NCBI GenBank assembly: GCA_963556195.1
Contig: OY744517.1
Coordinates: 147,213,882 to 147,277,881, forward strand
Direction of reading: 5' to 3'
DNA from: Sepiola atlantica
Taxonomy: Eukaryota; Mollusca; Cephalopoda; Sepiida; Sepiolidae
Length of the DNA stretch: 64,000 nt
This document shows positions 38,717-50,096 of the stretch, one piece after another. Positions within the stretch are counted from its first letter, which is position 1, and each line of letters begins with the position of its first letter. A program made the position numbers and the translations under genes. The notes below the pieces were generated by a model, which searched no databases, was not told the DNA's origin, and saw only the letters and a list, made by a program, of their open reading frames with translations.

Positions 38717-38718
<2 letters not shown>

Positions 38719-38775
<57 letters not shown>
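38719..38775. repeat. (TA)n microsatellite
   Basis: TA tract directly after the Penelope-like 3' end. Confidence 0.95.
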
Positions 38776-38782
<7 letters not shown>

Positions 38783-39106
38783 TTTGCATTCGAATGACAA
38801 TGGGAAATCAATCCCTAACCATAATTTTCATTTGTTTTTGCAATCTATTTATTTCAATATTTCGATTAAAATTTCCTTTTCCTTTTTCTTCTTACACAAC
38901 AAAAAGAATGTTTAAAATTTAATGCTCATTTTTCATACGCGTGTTTTATGGCAAGTCAGGATAAATGTATTTTTTAGTCCAGCCTTGTAAATCATCAGAG
39001 TGTAGTAGTATATATGGTGGAATTGTGAAAAGAAACAACATATATTACATCAAAACACAGGTGTAAAAATAACGGTGTAGTTCCAGACTGAGTCCTGATA
39101 ACATTT

Positions 39107-39173
<67 letters not shown>

Positions 39174-39440
39174 CTCAATATATCTTAGTGTTGAATTTTT
39201 TGGAGCATGATCATTGCAATATAATGAATATGTCATAATTTGAATTCCAATGAGTTATCATATATTAACTCTATTTTATTCTAAGGGTTAACTATTGAGT
39301 TTTACTGTACCTGCAGTATTTACATGTAGCCTTGGGTTCTTTAACATTACTTTTATTTTTATACAATTTATAATCTTCTTGTGAAAAGAAAAAAGAGAAA
39401 AGAAAAAGGAAAAAAAGGGTAAAAGGAGGGGAAGAAAAAT
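38776..39440. other. Gene-free stretch with (TA)n tract
   Basis: TA tract at about 39110-39172; the rest is AT-rich with nothing recognised. Confidence 0.6.
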
Positions 39441-40620
39441 AATAAGAGAGTAGAGATGTTGAGAATTTTTGGCTGATTTTGAAACGCAGAATATGATTGA
39501 AAATAAAAGTTTTGGCATAGAGAGAGGAGGGGGTATCATATTTATTAGTTTAAATATTCAAAATGAGTGTATTAATTTAATCCTATTTATTTATTATTTT
39601 ATTTGTGTCTTATTAATTAATTAGTAAGTTTCCTGTAGTATTTGGGAACATGTATAGAAGCGTACAGAGAAAGGGGGTATCACACCTATTAGGTTAAATA
39701 TTTAAAACAGGGTGTATTAATGTATTTCTATTTATTTGATTACTCTATTTGTGTTTAATTAACTAATTATTTAATTTCTTGTGGTGTGTGGGAGTGTGTA
39801 TAAAATGGGTTGGTAATAATATAGTGCTTTAGTTTATTTATGTATGAATGTGTTTATTATATTTATTTAGTTCACTATTTGTGTGTTATTAATTGATCGT
39901 TAATTATTTAGATGTATGTATGTGTACATATAATATGTGAATATAAGTAAAAACGTAAGGATATAATATTCATAGTGCTTTGAATTATGTGTGAATGTGT
40001 TTATTTATTCTCGTTTGTTTTATTGTTAGTATATTACTAATCAACCAACTACCATTAGTATAATTGTGAGCATTATTTTTTTATTTGAATGTAAAGACGT
40101 GGAGATTTTACTATTTTGAAATGCAAATTTTGATTAAAGATAAGAAGTTTTAGCATAAGGAGAATAGGGGGGATCATATCTATTAATGAGTGTATTAATT
40201 TATTTCTATTTATTTGATTATTTTACATGTGTCTAATCACTTAATTTATAAATTTCTTGCAATATTTGAAGAATTATGTACAAAAGTATATTGAAAATGA
40301 TATAACTCGTTAACTTATTTATGTATAATTGTGTTTACTTATATTTAGTTAGTTCTTTATTTGTGTATTATTAATAGATCAGCAATTATTAACAGTGTTT
40401 ATGATTATACACATGTATATAAATGTAATATGTGAATGCAAGTAGAAAGGTGAGGCTATAATATTCATAGTGTTTTAAATAATAGGTGAAAGTGTTTATT
40501 TATTCCCATTTGTTTAATTATTAGTATTTTATTAATCAACTAAATATCATTAATATAATTATTAGCATGGAAAATGTGTGCAAAAGAGTGTGAGAAGAGA
40601 TTGAAATAAGACTTAGTTGG
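39440..40620. repeat. Diverged AT-rich tandem repeat, ~0.5-0.64-kb period
   Basis: Recurring words: TTTT.GCATA.....AGGGGG (39511 and 40150), GAGTGTATTAATTTA (39563 and 40188), and ATATAATATTCATAGTG (39960 and 40455). Spacing varies from about 500 to 640 bp, so units have indels. No coding potential. Confidence 0.7.
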
Positions 40621-40638
40621 TTTATTTAGTATTGTGTG

Positions 40639-40722
40639 ATATGTATGCATGTATGTATGTAGGCATGTATGTATGTATGTGTGTGTATGTATGTATGTAT
40701 GTATGTATGTATGTATGTGTGT
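40639..40722. repeat. (GTAT)n tetranucleotide tract
   Basis: Imperfect GTAT repeats running up to the inverted-repeat element at 40723. Confidence 0.92.
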
Positions 40723-40976
40723 AAACAACAGAAAGTTAGATTCCAGCAATCATGTCTTTATTCGTCTTTAAACAAATCTAAATACTTGACGGACCGTTTC
40801 ATCAACACATTAATAACCATGATATAGAGTTATATATCCTCGATTTTCCATAAGTGCGACTCTTCAGTAAAATAATTTAAAAAAAACGTGTCCACAAACA
40901 TCAGAAAAAAAACAAAAACATTTCTTTTGAAAGGTGACTAAATACATGATTACTGGAATCTAACTTTCTATTGTTT
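40723..40976 (-). mobile_element. Small inverted-repeat element with hammerhead-like words
   Basis: 33-bp arms (40723-40755 and 40944-40976, core GAAAGTTAGATTCCAG) with two mismatches. Read on the minus strand the interior has CTGAAGAGTCGCAC, then TTGATGAAACGGTCCGTCAAG. GAAAC with ACG/CGU around GUC resembles hammerhead stem III, but the core is spread over a long interval. A TATG-type tract flanks one side and, after a CACA run, a TA tract flanks the other. Confidence 0.55.
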
Positions 40977-41035
40977 ATCAACATCCATTCAGCTTAAACC
41001 ATGAAAGTTTTAGTGTTAATAATAAATACACACAC

Positions 41036-41040
<5 letters not shown>

Positions 41041-41129
<89 letters not shown>
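41041..41129. repeat. (TA)n microsatellite
   Basis: Pure TA tract. Confidence 0.95.
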
Positions 41130-41131
<2 letters not shown>

Positions 41132-42130
41132 TCTTAAAGTTACTATAAAATGGTGAGTGAGGGCATTGTCTTATGCTAATTTAATTTTGGAAATACGTAT
41201 TGGTTGTTTAATTGGTCCCGTTGGATTTGGGAAGTGTTAGTTTCATCATGTCAGGAGAAAGTGACAATATTTTCAATTGTAAAACGATATCGTTCGTCCC
41301 GGTGAGAATCGTGTTATTTTGTCTGGGCAAAAGGAATTTAGTCATTTCCGCTAAAACTAACGAAAACGAGGTCATTGTCAAGTTGATTTCCGGTAAAAAG
41401 TTGATTTTTAAATAAGCCCCCTTCTGACCTTTCAGGCAGTATTTTACACTCGTTTTTTTTTTTAATGGGGGATGTCGATAAAGCTGACTCTGACTCTTTG
41501 ACCTCTAGCCTTAGTATACAAAATGACTGAAAAAATTACCGGGAAAGAAATACAAAAGAAATAGGAAGAAGCAAGGCTCAACGAGTAATGACAATACGGA
41601 ATTATGCCATCAGGAAATTCCTCGATTATGAGAACTATTTAACTTCTGATCTGTGTTTTTGTGTCCCTGTAAGATTTTGTAAACGAAATACAATTACAAA
41701 CTAGAATACCACTAGTAGAGCGAATACATCCGCCACCGCCCAATGTTGCTATTAGTTGACATGGATATAGTTTTGTTTTACTTTTATTCACCGCAAGCAA
41801 GTGATATTGCCACTGATGTAGGAGAGGATACTGTGATAACGGCTCGATTTATTGTGGTGTCATTTAATTTTGATAACTCTTTACTCGAAGATCTACCTAC
41901 TAACATTATCAACGATTTTCTCCGGCTTGTAACACGTACTTAAATTCTACGTTAGTGGAATGTGCACTTTCTGTGATAGCTCTTATACGAGTGGATCTTC
42001 TCCTTATATAGCAAGGGGTCATTGTCTATCTTGTATTGTGGGGCAGATGTGACTGTTTCTCGTGTATCTGATATAATGTTAATTTGTGTTGTTCTATTTA
42101 GTTTTTTTTCCTTATTGCCTTATTTCTAGG
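41130..42130. other. Stretch of unique-looking sequence, no gene supported
   Basis: An ATG at 41248 (ATCATGTCAGG) opens 55 codons to 41415, with a donor-like GGTGAGAA at about 41300 inside it. A second 66-codon frame lies at 41743-41943. Neither shows a motif. A short first exon ending near 41300 is possible but unsupported. Confidence 0.3.
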
Positions 42131-42241
<111 letters not shown>

Positions 42242-42482
42242 ATGAATTCTCCACACAGACGGATGTTTCCTTTGGTGTCTATTTTTGACAAAGGAAATAT
42301 TTTCCAAAATATTAAATGATTGTTATCATAATCCGGACAACACACACAGCCGACAGCACACTTGCTGTTATGTAATTATGTAAGATTGTAAACAAAATTA
42401 AATAATAAGTCCCCGCTCGATTTCTTATTTTTGTTCTTTCCAGCTTATATCAATCCGGCACTCTGCATTGACCCCAGCCTTC

Positions 42483-42593
<111 letters not shown>

Positions 42594-42867
42594 AAAGCTT
42601 TAAGTTTTTATAAACGAAGAAAATATGCAGTTTTAAATCTTAAGGAAACGAACTAAATCCACATATTGCACAGATTAGCACTTGTATAAGTTGACTTACC
42701 GCTGAGAAAATTCACAAATATAAAATGAGACTCAATTATATAGCAGTTAAAATTAAATAGAGGAGCTTACCTTAAAGCATAAAATAGAAAACTGGATAAT
42801 CAGGTGTTTACCATGTAATAGTTTCGAAGATTTAAAAGCAGAATAGTTATTAAATTTATTGCTCGCC

Positions 42868-42868
<1 letters not shown>

Positions 42869-42934
<66 letters not shown>
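42869..42934. repeat. (TA)n microsatellite, left of Penelope element
   Basis: Pure TA tract ending about 30 bases before the inverted arm. Confidence 0.95.
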
Positions 42935-42936
<2 letters not shown>

Positions 42937-43012
42937 GAAGAGAAGGATGAAGGTAATCCGACGTGATGGTAAAATGAAAAAGGAAAACCAAAAACTGGAT
43001 GTTTTTTATGTG

Positions 43013-43051
43013 TACATCAACGTTTCGTCTTTATTTATAAGACTTCATCAG
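43013..43051 (-). ncRNA. Hammerhead-like motif in the left arm
   Basis: Mirror of the motif at 45577-45615: CUGAUGA is the complement of 43045-43051, then a GUCUU/AAGAC stem, GAAAC, and a short stem III ending GUA (43015-43013). It faces outward, opposite to the right-arm copy. Confidence 0.6.
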
Positions 43052-43797
43052 GATGATGATATAAGGAAAAGATATCATGCAAGCACAGATACATGTAGGG
43101 TAGACATGTTGGGAAGAAAAATAAAATAAAATGAAAAATAATGGCAGCGTCTTGCTGGACGTCCGTACTTGTTAGAGAATGAAAATTAGTGGGAGAAAAA
43201 GGGGAAGGGTGGAGGGAGCAAGGACTACTGTGGCTGGCGATGAGAGAAAGAGGTGGGGGATGAGCAGGGGTAAAATGGATGGCAGAGAGAGATTGGAGGA
43301 AGAGGGGGAGGGGGTGTTTGACTAGATGGCTGTGGTCGAGATTGAAGGGGAAGAGTGAGTTGGAATGTTTGTGTGTGGGGGGTGTATGCAGGGAAAATGG
43401 GGATGGGTAGAGAGGGAGGGGGGGCTGTGATTTTGGTGGATGGGCGAAAGTTATGGTCTTAGAGAGCGTTTGGAGAAAATGAGGGAATTTAAGAAGAGGT
43501 ATGGGAGAAAATAGATGAGGGGGGGAAGAAGGAGGATTTGTCGTGATAGGGTGTGAAATATTTGAAATATTTGGAAAATGATAGCAATGAGTGAGGGATT
43601 GGAGTGGGTGGGGGAGGGGGGGTGATTGAAAGGGTGGGTGAGGAATATTTGAAATATTTGGAACATGAGAAAGTTTATTTGGACTGTAGTATTAAAAATG
43701 TGAGGGGAAAAAAGTGAGGAAAAAGAAAGAGAAGATTCAGGGAGAAGAAGGAAGGGTGTGGGTGAATGGATGAGTGTCATAAGGTTAGAGATGAAAA

Positions 43798-44825
43798 GCG
43801 GTGTATTGGCCTGCCTCTTTTTAGAATTCTTAGAATCCGGTCCTTTCAAATATAGACTACCTCCTAACATCGAATACTTTAGATACATAGATGATATTTT
43901 AATTTTCCTCCCCACAGACACACAAATCATTCATGTTAAGGATAAACTCAACACAGTAGAACCCTCCATAAAATTCACCCATGAGACTGAAATAAACGGC
44001 TCTATTCCCTTCCTTGATACTCTTATAATTAAGTCCAACAATAAACTAGAATTTAAGGTACACCGCAAAAACACTCACAAAAATGACTACATACATTTCT
44101 ACTCCCACCATCATAGCAAGATCAAAACAGGTATAATTATAGGCTTCTTCCTACGCGCCCTTAGAATATGTAGCCCCCCACACATAGATGAAGAAATAAA
44201 ATACATTTTTAATTCCCTAAAAACATTGCAATACCCCACACATTTCATATTAAATGCCAAGAAAAAAGCCTTCCAAATATTCTCCAGAAACACCACACAA
44301 AAAAATCAAACCCCTAACACCTCTCTCATAGACAGACCCCTTCTCCTACCCACGCATTCCAATAACACATCCATATGCAACACGCTCAACAAACTAGGCA
44401 TTCCAATAGTACAAACCACTTCTCAATCCATAAAACAAACTTTAAACACATCTAGACATTTCCAAAAAACACCCACATCCCATGCCGGCTTATACACTGT
44501 CCCTTGCAATGATTGCCATCAATTCTACGTGGGAGAAACACAACGTGAATTAAAGAAACGATTAAATGAACATAAAAGGGACATAAAAAACAACAACCCT
44601 CTTAGTGCACTTTTCTCCCATGCTCTAGAATATGGTCATGCATTCAAATTTGAACAAGCCAAAATCACTAAACACATCCACAACAAATCTCGGCGAAGAT
44701 TATTGGAAACTGCCCTCATCACATCCTCCACTACCATCAAGCAGCGAAATGGTTTCTTTAACCTATCACCCTTAATAAGCAAGATCATCCTCACAGAACA
44801 AAGTCTTTTGCCTGATCATGGCTAA
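43798..44825 (+). CDS. Penelope-like RT (truncated) with GIY-YIG nuclease
   Basis: Penelope-like elements prime reverse transcription at a nick made by their GIY-YIG nuclease. The frame is open upstream to 43758, but everything before 43798 is inverted-arm sequence. Element coding begins at GVLACLFLEFLE, so the RT fingers and first palm motifs are lost. Kept are YIDDIL (about 43882), INGSIPFLDTLI and the thumb region. The nuclease has GLYTVPCNDCHQFYVGETQ (about 44490-44545), RLNEHKRDIK and the RRLLETALI helix with its Glu. No stops interrupt to the TAA at 44823. The nuclease looks intact, but the protein cannot be a working RT. Confidence 0.88.
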
Positions 44826-45576
44826 CTTTTATTTTCATCTCTAACCTTATGACACTCATCCATTCACCCACACCCTTCCTTCTTCTCCCTGAATCTTCTC
44901 TTTCTTTTTCCTCACTTTTTTCCCCTCACATTTTTAATACTACAGTCCAAATAAACTTTCTCATGTTCCAAATATTTCAAATATTCCTCACCCACCCTTT
45001 CAATCACCCCCCTCCCCAACCCACTCCAATCCCTCACTCATTGCTATCATTTTCCAAATATTTCAAATATTTCACACCCTATCACGACAAATCCTCCTTC
45101 TTCCCCCCTCATCTATTTTCTCCCATACCTCTTCTTAAATTCCCTCATTTTCTCCAAACGCTCTCTAAGACCATAACTTTCGCCCATCCACCAAAATCAC
45201 AGCCCCCCCCTCCCTCTCTACCCATCCCCATTTTCCCTGCATACACCCCCCACACACAAACATTCCAACTCACTCTTCCCCTTCAATCTCGACCACAGCC
45301 ATCTAGTCAAACACCCCCTCCCCCTCTTCCTCCAATCTCTCTCTGCCATCCATTTTACCCCTGCTCATCCCCCACCTCTTTCTCTCATCGCCAGCCACAG
45401 TAGTCCTTGCTCCCTCCACCCTTCCCCTTTTTCTCCCACTAATTTTCATTCTCTAACAAGTACGGACGTCCAGCAAGACGCTGCCATTATTTTTCATTTT
45501 ATTTTATTTTTCTTCCCAACATGTCTACCCTACATGTATCTGTGCTTGCATGATATCTTTTCCCTATATCATCATC

Positions 45577-45615
45577 CTGATGAAGTCTTATAAATAAAGA
45601 CGAAACGTTGATGTA
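45577..45615 (+). ncRNA. Hammerhead-like motif in the right arm
   Basis: CUGAUGA (45577-45583), a stem II GUCUU/AAGAC (45585-45601), GAAA (45602-45605), stem III ACG/UGU around UUGA, and A at 45615 as cleavage base. Stem I does not pair clearly with local sequence and one A is unpaired before stem II, so this is a partial or minimal form. Confidence 0.6.
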
Positions 45616-45658
45616 CACATAAAAAACATCCAGTTTTTGGTTTTCCTTTTTCATTTTA

Positions 45659-45660
<2 letters not shown>

Positions 45661-45712
<52 letters not shown>
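45661..45712. repeat. (TA)n microsatellite, right of Penelope element
   Basis: TA tract with one TAC interruption, directly at the right arm end. Confidence 0.95.
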
Positions 45713-45714
<2 letters not shown>

Positions 45715-45894
45715 GGCTGTGTGTGTGTGGCTGCGTGTGTGGATTTACAATGTTTCAGAAGTAAGAATTCTCGTAGTTAAAAAATACTTTTCTCCTTAAT
45801 GGAGCAGATTACAGATTTTTCTGTTTCTAATAATTAATAATGTTGTATATATATATATATTAAAATATAAAAGTCGGATTATTTTATCTTTTCA

Positions 45895-46438
45895 TTTATT
45901 CATATCATACTTCTAAAAAAAAGTCCGATCAAACCGTAAAGATTTAATAAGTAAAACGATGAGTTGCAGATATCGGTAAGTAACTTGTTTGTGTTATTTA
46001 TTTCCAACAATAACAATTTGAAATAGAAGTATTCGTGGACAAACATTATTAAAATGTATTTTCAAATCTATATGTCCGAAAACCATTTACGCAAGAATAA
46101 AAAAAAGCTGATCATAAAACGGTTTAGAGCAATTTTTCAACAAGGCAACACCATTTTCCACGTGTTTGTAAAATAACGGTATTTCTCTATTTATTTTCAT
46201 CTTTTCATATTTGATATTTGGTTGAAAAAGCCAACAGGGGTTGGCGAAAATTTTCAATTCTGCAATGGGAAAAGAAAAAAAATTTAATAATATATATCTA
46301 TCATACTTCTAAAAGAGTCCAATCACACCGGAAGGATTTAATTAACAAAACGATGAGTTACACCGACTTACAAATGACCTGTTTTTTGGTATTTATTTCT
46401 TACAATAACATCTTACAACAGAAATAGTCGAAGGCAAG

Positions 46439-46440
<2 letters not shown>
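45895..46440 (+). repeat. Direct repeat, two diverged ~150-bp copies
   Basis: Copies at about 45895-46050 and 46290-46440 share ATCATACTTCTAAAA, AAACGATGAGTT, a GTTATTTATTTC-like word (GTATTTATTTC in the second copy) and ACAATAACA. Sequence between them is AT-rich. Confidence 0.75.
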
Positions 46441-46496
<56 letters not shown>

Positions 46497-46506
46497 CTTG
46501 CCTTCG
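46428..46506. repeat. (TA)n tract between inverted unique arms
   Basis: TCGAAGGCAAGTATT (46428-46442) is mirrored by its reverse complement at 46492-46506 across a TA tract. It is the same arrangement as at 1426-1541. Confidence 0.88.
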
Positions 46507-46520
46507 AATATATATATATT

Positions 46521-46666
46521 TATTTATTTTGGTACAGAAAGATTAGTAAAACATTCGTACCGTCGGTTTCAAGCAGAGAAGGACTCTTCAGCTTGGCTAA
46601 GTCCTTCTGTGCTTGAAACCGACGGTACGAATGTTGTACTAATCTTTCTGTACCAAAATAAATAAA
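46521..46666. mobile_element. ~65-bp arm hairpin, retroelement-end type
   Basis: Arms 46521-46585 and 46600-46666 pair almost perfectly around a 14-base loop. The minus strand reads CTGAAGA, GTCC, then CTTGAAAC, CGACGGTA. GAAACC/GGUA around GAC would make a three-pair hammerhead stem III, but no stem II forms within one arm. It looks like two inverted copies of an element end. Confidence 0.65.
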
Positions 46667-46754
46667 TATTACGTTGTTAATTTTTAACTTTTAACTTTAA
46701 TTCTCAATTAATCGAGCACTCTTCTGGGATTTTTCCTGCTATATTACAAAGAAG

Positions 46755-46791
<37 letters not shown>
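46755..46791. repeat. (TA)n microsatellite
   Basis: Short TA tract beside a LINE tail. Confidence 0.93.
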
Positions 46792-46800
<9 letters not shown>

Positions 46801-46812
46801 TTTTATTAAAAT

Positions 46813-46953
46813 AGCTTCTTTCCTCGGACCGCTTGCATTTGGAATGCTCTCCCTGCTCCTTGTTTTCACAGACTGTACAAAAATTCAGAAATTTAACTAT
46901 AATATGAACAAACATTTTGCTTCACAACTCCCCACTTATGATATCCACTATTA
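46813..46953 (+). pseudogene. LINE C-terminal fragment (fourth copy)
   Basis: SFLGPLAFGMLSLLLVF then FNYNMNKHFASQLPTYDIHY matches the end of copy B (FKCNVNKHIATQLPT). In a shifted frame the first part reads as FFPRTACIWNALPAPCF. It ends about 57 bases before another TA tract. Confidence 0.75.
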
Positions 46954-47008
46954 ATATGACTCCTAATCACAGTAACCCCTTACCTCTCAGTGGCTAATTG
47001 GGGTAAAT

Positions 47009-47009
<1 letters not shown>

Positions 47010-47084
<75 letters not shown>

Positions 47085-47096
47085 ATATATATATAT
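47010..47096. repeat. (TA)n microsatellite
   Basis: TA tract with one TTTA interruption. Confidence 0.95.
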
Positions 47097-47553
47097 GAGA
47101 AAGGAAGAATGAAGGTAATCAGACGTAATGAGAAATGAAAAAGGAAAACCAAAAAGGATGTGTTTTATATATTCATCAACGTTTCGTCTTTATTTGTAAG
47201 ACTTCCTCAGGATGATAATTTAAAAATCTTTTCTAAAACCATGACATTACTCACATACCAAAATCACAAAGCCTCCCCCACCCCTCCACTTCTTCAATTA
47301 CAGCCACCCACATTTTTCCGTTCACCCTCACCCCTCCACTTTTTCACTCAGAACTATCCACATTAATTTCATTCCATGCTACTGACTTCACTAAGCATGG
47401 ACCTCGGTCCTGCGCACCCAGTAGTGGCTACTACTTTTTCTCATCAACCCATCATGTCAATCCAATATTCTCACGTACTTGAAAGTCTTACAAATAAAGA
47501 CGAAACGTTGATGAATATATAAAAAACATCCCTTTTGGTTTTCCTTTTCATTT

Positions 47554-47556
<3 letters not shown>
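47097..47556. mobile_element. Non-coding Penelope-end element with inverted arms
   Basis: Arms at about 47130-47203 and 47484-47553 carry CATCAACGTTTCGTC and TTTGGTTTTCC words found at the ends of the 43-45-kb element. The left arm on the minus strand has CUGAGGA (47210-47204), GUCUU...AAGAC and GAAACGUUGAUG. In the right arm the core is CTTGAAA. The ~280-base centre is unrelated to the larger element's coding part. TA tracts flank both ends. Confidence 0.75.

Positions 47557-47606
<50 letters not shown>
47557..47606. repeat. (TA)n microsatellite
   Basis: Pure TA tract at the right end of the inverted-arm element. Confidence 0.95.
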
Positions 47607-47610
<4 letters not shown>

Positions 47611-47639
47611 AATACGTAAATCTTTTTTTTGGGGGGGGG

Positions 47640-48419
47640 GATTGTTTACTGGAAAAACAAAACTTATTCTGAGATCAAATCATTTTGGAAATACGTGTTC
47701 TTTTGTTTTTAGCTTTTAGAGAGACTAGCGTTTGGTTGACGTCAGATACAATGTATAGCTAAACCCGTTTATTTTAGAGGCCAGCAAAACTTTGTTGTCG
47801 AATTGCCGTTAAGTGTGAATTTTTGAAGCTATATTGATAGTTAAGATGTCGTCATTCATCATTCGAATTAGGTGTTTTATTATTTCTTATTTATGAGTTT
47901 ATTCATACCATCATTTTTATGATTGCATTTCTGTGTCCAAATGGCTTCTCAGTCCGTTTGTACCAGGGAAAATAAAATGTGGAATTGCACCATTGATTTA
48001 TTTTGAGAACATGTAACAGGAAACGATAGTCATGGGCGAAATAGACGACACTAAAAAGGACAATAACATAAAATGACCCTTAATGTCAAGGATTGGTGGC
48101 ACACAACATTTATTTGACAAAGAAAGACAACCTACCCGTGTATATGTCCGGAAAACAAGTAAAAAATGAAACGATTAGAAGAAAAGAAAAAGAAAGAAGA
48201 AAGAAAAGTGAAAGAAACGGATCAAGAAAATAAGTCAGAAGAAAAGAAGAAAAGAAGAAAAGAAGAAGAAAAGAAGAAAAGAAGAAAAGGAAAAGATTAA
48301 AACAAATGAAGTACGAAAAGAAGAAAATAGAAAAACAAGAAGAATTAAAAGAGGTGAGACAAAAGAAAGAAAAAAAGAATGGAAAAATAATCGAAACGAA
48401 GAGAATAGAGTGAGCACTA
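47640..48419. other. Gene-free stretch with GAAA-rich tract
   Basis: Unique-looking sequence followed by an imperfect GAAA/GAAAA tract at about 48160-48410. The Phe/Ser-rich frames on the minus strand are artefacts of the tract. Confidence 0.6.
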
Positions 48420-49512
48420 AAGCAATTTGAAGTAAAATGTTGCAATCGTTGTGATCGATTTGTGACACGGTGCATTGTCTTTGTGAAAGAGCAACATTTT
48501 TTTTAATTGTGGCGGTTTTCTGACGGTTTCTTGCTTCAAACGCACCAATAATGCCATTTAATATTCGCTATTGATGCTCAGTTCTTTCTCAAGGAAATCT
48601 ATTAACAAAATATCTTATGCATCCAAAAATATGGAGGCCAACAACTTGTCTGTTGATGTTTGCGTTTTTGGTCGATTTGTACGGCTTTCACATGCTGCTG
48701 TCCATTCAGCTGACTGCCGCTTTTACTCTCGAGTGAAGTGGTGGATCCATGTTTCATCCATTATCACATATTAACGCAAAATTTATTTTTGTTGCATTGA
48801 AACAGTTGCAAACAACGCTCTGTTTTTGATCGACAAACGGGCACCCATTTTGAACACAGCTTTCTCATTGACAAATGTTCATGCCTTCTGGTATCTTCAA
48901 TTCATCTGTTACCTCACGCAACTTCAATTTACAGTCGGCTAAAACGAGTTTGTGGACTTTTTTTTATGTTTTCCGGGATAACTTCAAAATTTGGACGACC
49001 TGATCGTTCAACATAATTTGTGTCTGTACGACCACGTTTACAGCAACATACAACATCTTAACCGTTTTTTTTCTGATAAAGCCGGGTCCGAATAATAATT
49101 ATCAATCGATTGCCTTCCTTGAACAGTATTTTTCTCATCAGAAAGCAATTCTTTATCAACACGAAATTCAGATTTTTCCATTGTTTTTAAAATGTGCAAC
49201 AGTATCTTCAATTCATCTGTTACCTCACGCAACTTCAATTTACAGTCGGCTAAAACGAGTTTGTGGACTTTTTTTTATGTTTTCCGGGATAACTTCAAAA
49301 TTTGGACGACCTGATCGTTCAACATAATTTGTGTCTGTACGACCACGTTTACAGCAACATACAACATCTTAACCGTTTTTTTTCTGATAAAGCCGGGTCC
49401 GAATAATAATTATCAATCGATTGCCTTCCTTGAACAGTATTTTTCTCATCAGAAAGCAATTCTTTATCAACACGAAATTCAGATTTTTCCATTGTTTTTA
49501 AAATGTGCAACA
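48420..49512 (-). pseudogene. Fossil mariner transposase of a second family
   Basis: From 49512 downward on the minus strand: MEKSEFRV near the start, then YYSDPALSEKK, a zone with Gly-Arg-Thr-Asp words, then KLREVTDELKIPEG. These match the HTH half of irritans/cecropia-type mariners. The catalytic half follows: VIMDETWIHHFTRE (first Asp, ~48760), SAEWTAACE, LLIDFLEKELSINSEY and LLFHKDNAPCHKS (second Asp, ~48500). Stops and frameshifts are frequent. The HTH part is present twice because of a 311-bp tandem duplication. It differs clearly from the mariner at 1920-3132. Confidence 0.88.
48891..49512. repeat. Exact 311-bp tandem duplication
   Basis: 48891-49201 and 49202-49512 are identical by eye over 311 bases. 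The host sequence is an old decayed transposase, so the duplication is far younger than the insertion, or is an assembly error. Confidence 0.93.
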
Positions 49513-50093
49513 GTAGCTTCACTTAAATAACTTTAATCTGTAAACTAATAATCTGATTCGGCTCAAATATAGACACATGTTATTTGAAGGTTAGTACTTT
49601 ATAAAACACATGTTTTTTATATTACCAGCACTATCTAGATGTCAGGCCCGAGATTTATTGAGTGATTTGTTTTATGATCCAGATTTTCTTTCCGCGGTTT
49701 CCTTACTCTGTCAATTTGCCTAATCCATTCTTTTTCTTTTTAAATCATATTTTCTAAAAATTCTGACTAATCACCTTTTGACTTTTTATTAATGGCAAGA
49801 ATTTCCTCATAGTTTATTTGTTCCTTTTATAAGTGTTGCTTCTTTTACAAGTATTGGGTGAAGTATCTGACAAGCTTGGGACCAGAAGTGGTTCAGAGTT
49901 CTGGATTGAGCCAAAATATATACGTAACATATACTGTGAACAAAGACAAAAGGCAACAAATTATGAAAACACAAAATTAATGTGTAGGAATACTGATTTT
50001 GCACTGTTATTTGGATTTTGCATTTTATGATTAAAAAAGTTGTAGTTTTATCTTAGTTCCTACTAAAAATTATTCTAGAATATATTTTTTATT

Positions 50094-50096
<3 letters not shown>
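49513..50096. other. Gene-free stretch
   Basis: AT-rich unique sequence. Overlapping 65-codon frames on both strands near 49807-50030 show no motif. Confidence 0.5.

Larger units (their letters stand above)
36430..38717 (+). mobile_element. Penelope-like element, 3' half
   Basis: A decayed linker and GIY-YIG coding region (to 37148) is followed by about 1.5 kb of AT-rich 3' untranslated sequence. That sequence ends with the same pyrimidine-rich block, hammerhead motif and TTGCATTGAACAATCGAAG word as the copies at 35.2 and 6.2 kb, and then a TA tract. This copy links the hammerhead tail to GIY-YIG coding sequence. Confidence 0.7.
42967..45661 (+). mobile_element. Penelope-like element between 830-bp inverted arms
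   Basis: Left arm 42967-43797 is the near-perfect reverse complement of right arm 44832-45661, with only scattered single-base differences. The right arm is the natural 3' untranslated region following the coding part. The left arm is an inverted second copy of that region, joined at 43798 to a 5'-truncated coding frame. TA tracts flank both sides. Penelope-like elements are known for partial tandem or inverted copies, so this is likely one integration of that type. Confidence 0.85.

Noticed and set aside
44849..45403. 184-codon Pro/Ser/Thr-rich frame after the Penelope coding region
   Set aside because: It lies in the 3' inverted arm, and the mirrored left arm shows the sequence is untranslated repeat.
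48110..48475. Phe/Ser-rich minus-strand frame
   Set aside because: It is a translation of a GAAA-rich tract; similar frames at 52682-53023 and 54970-55338 have the same cause.
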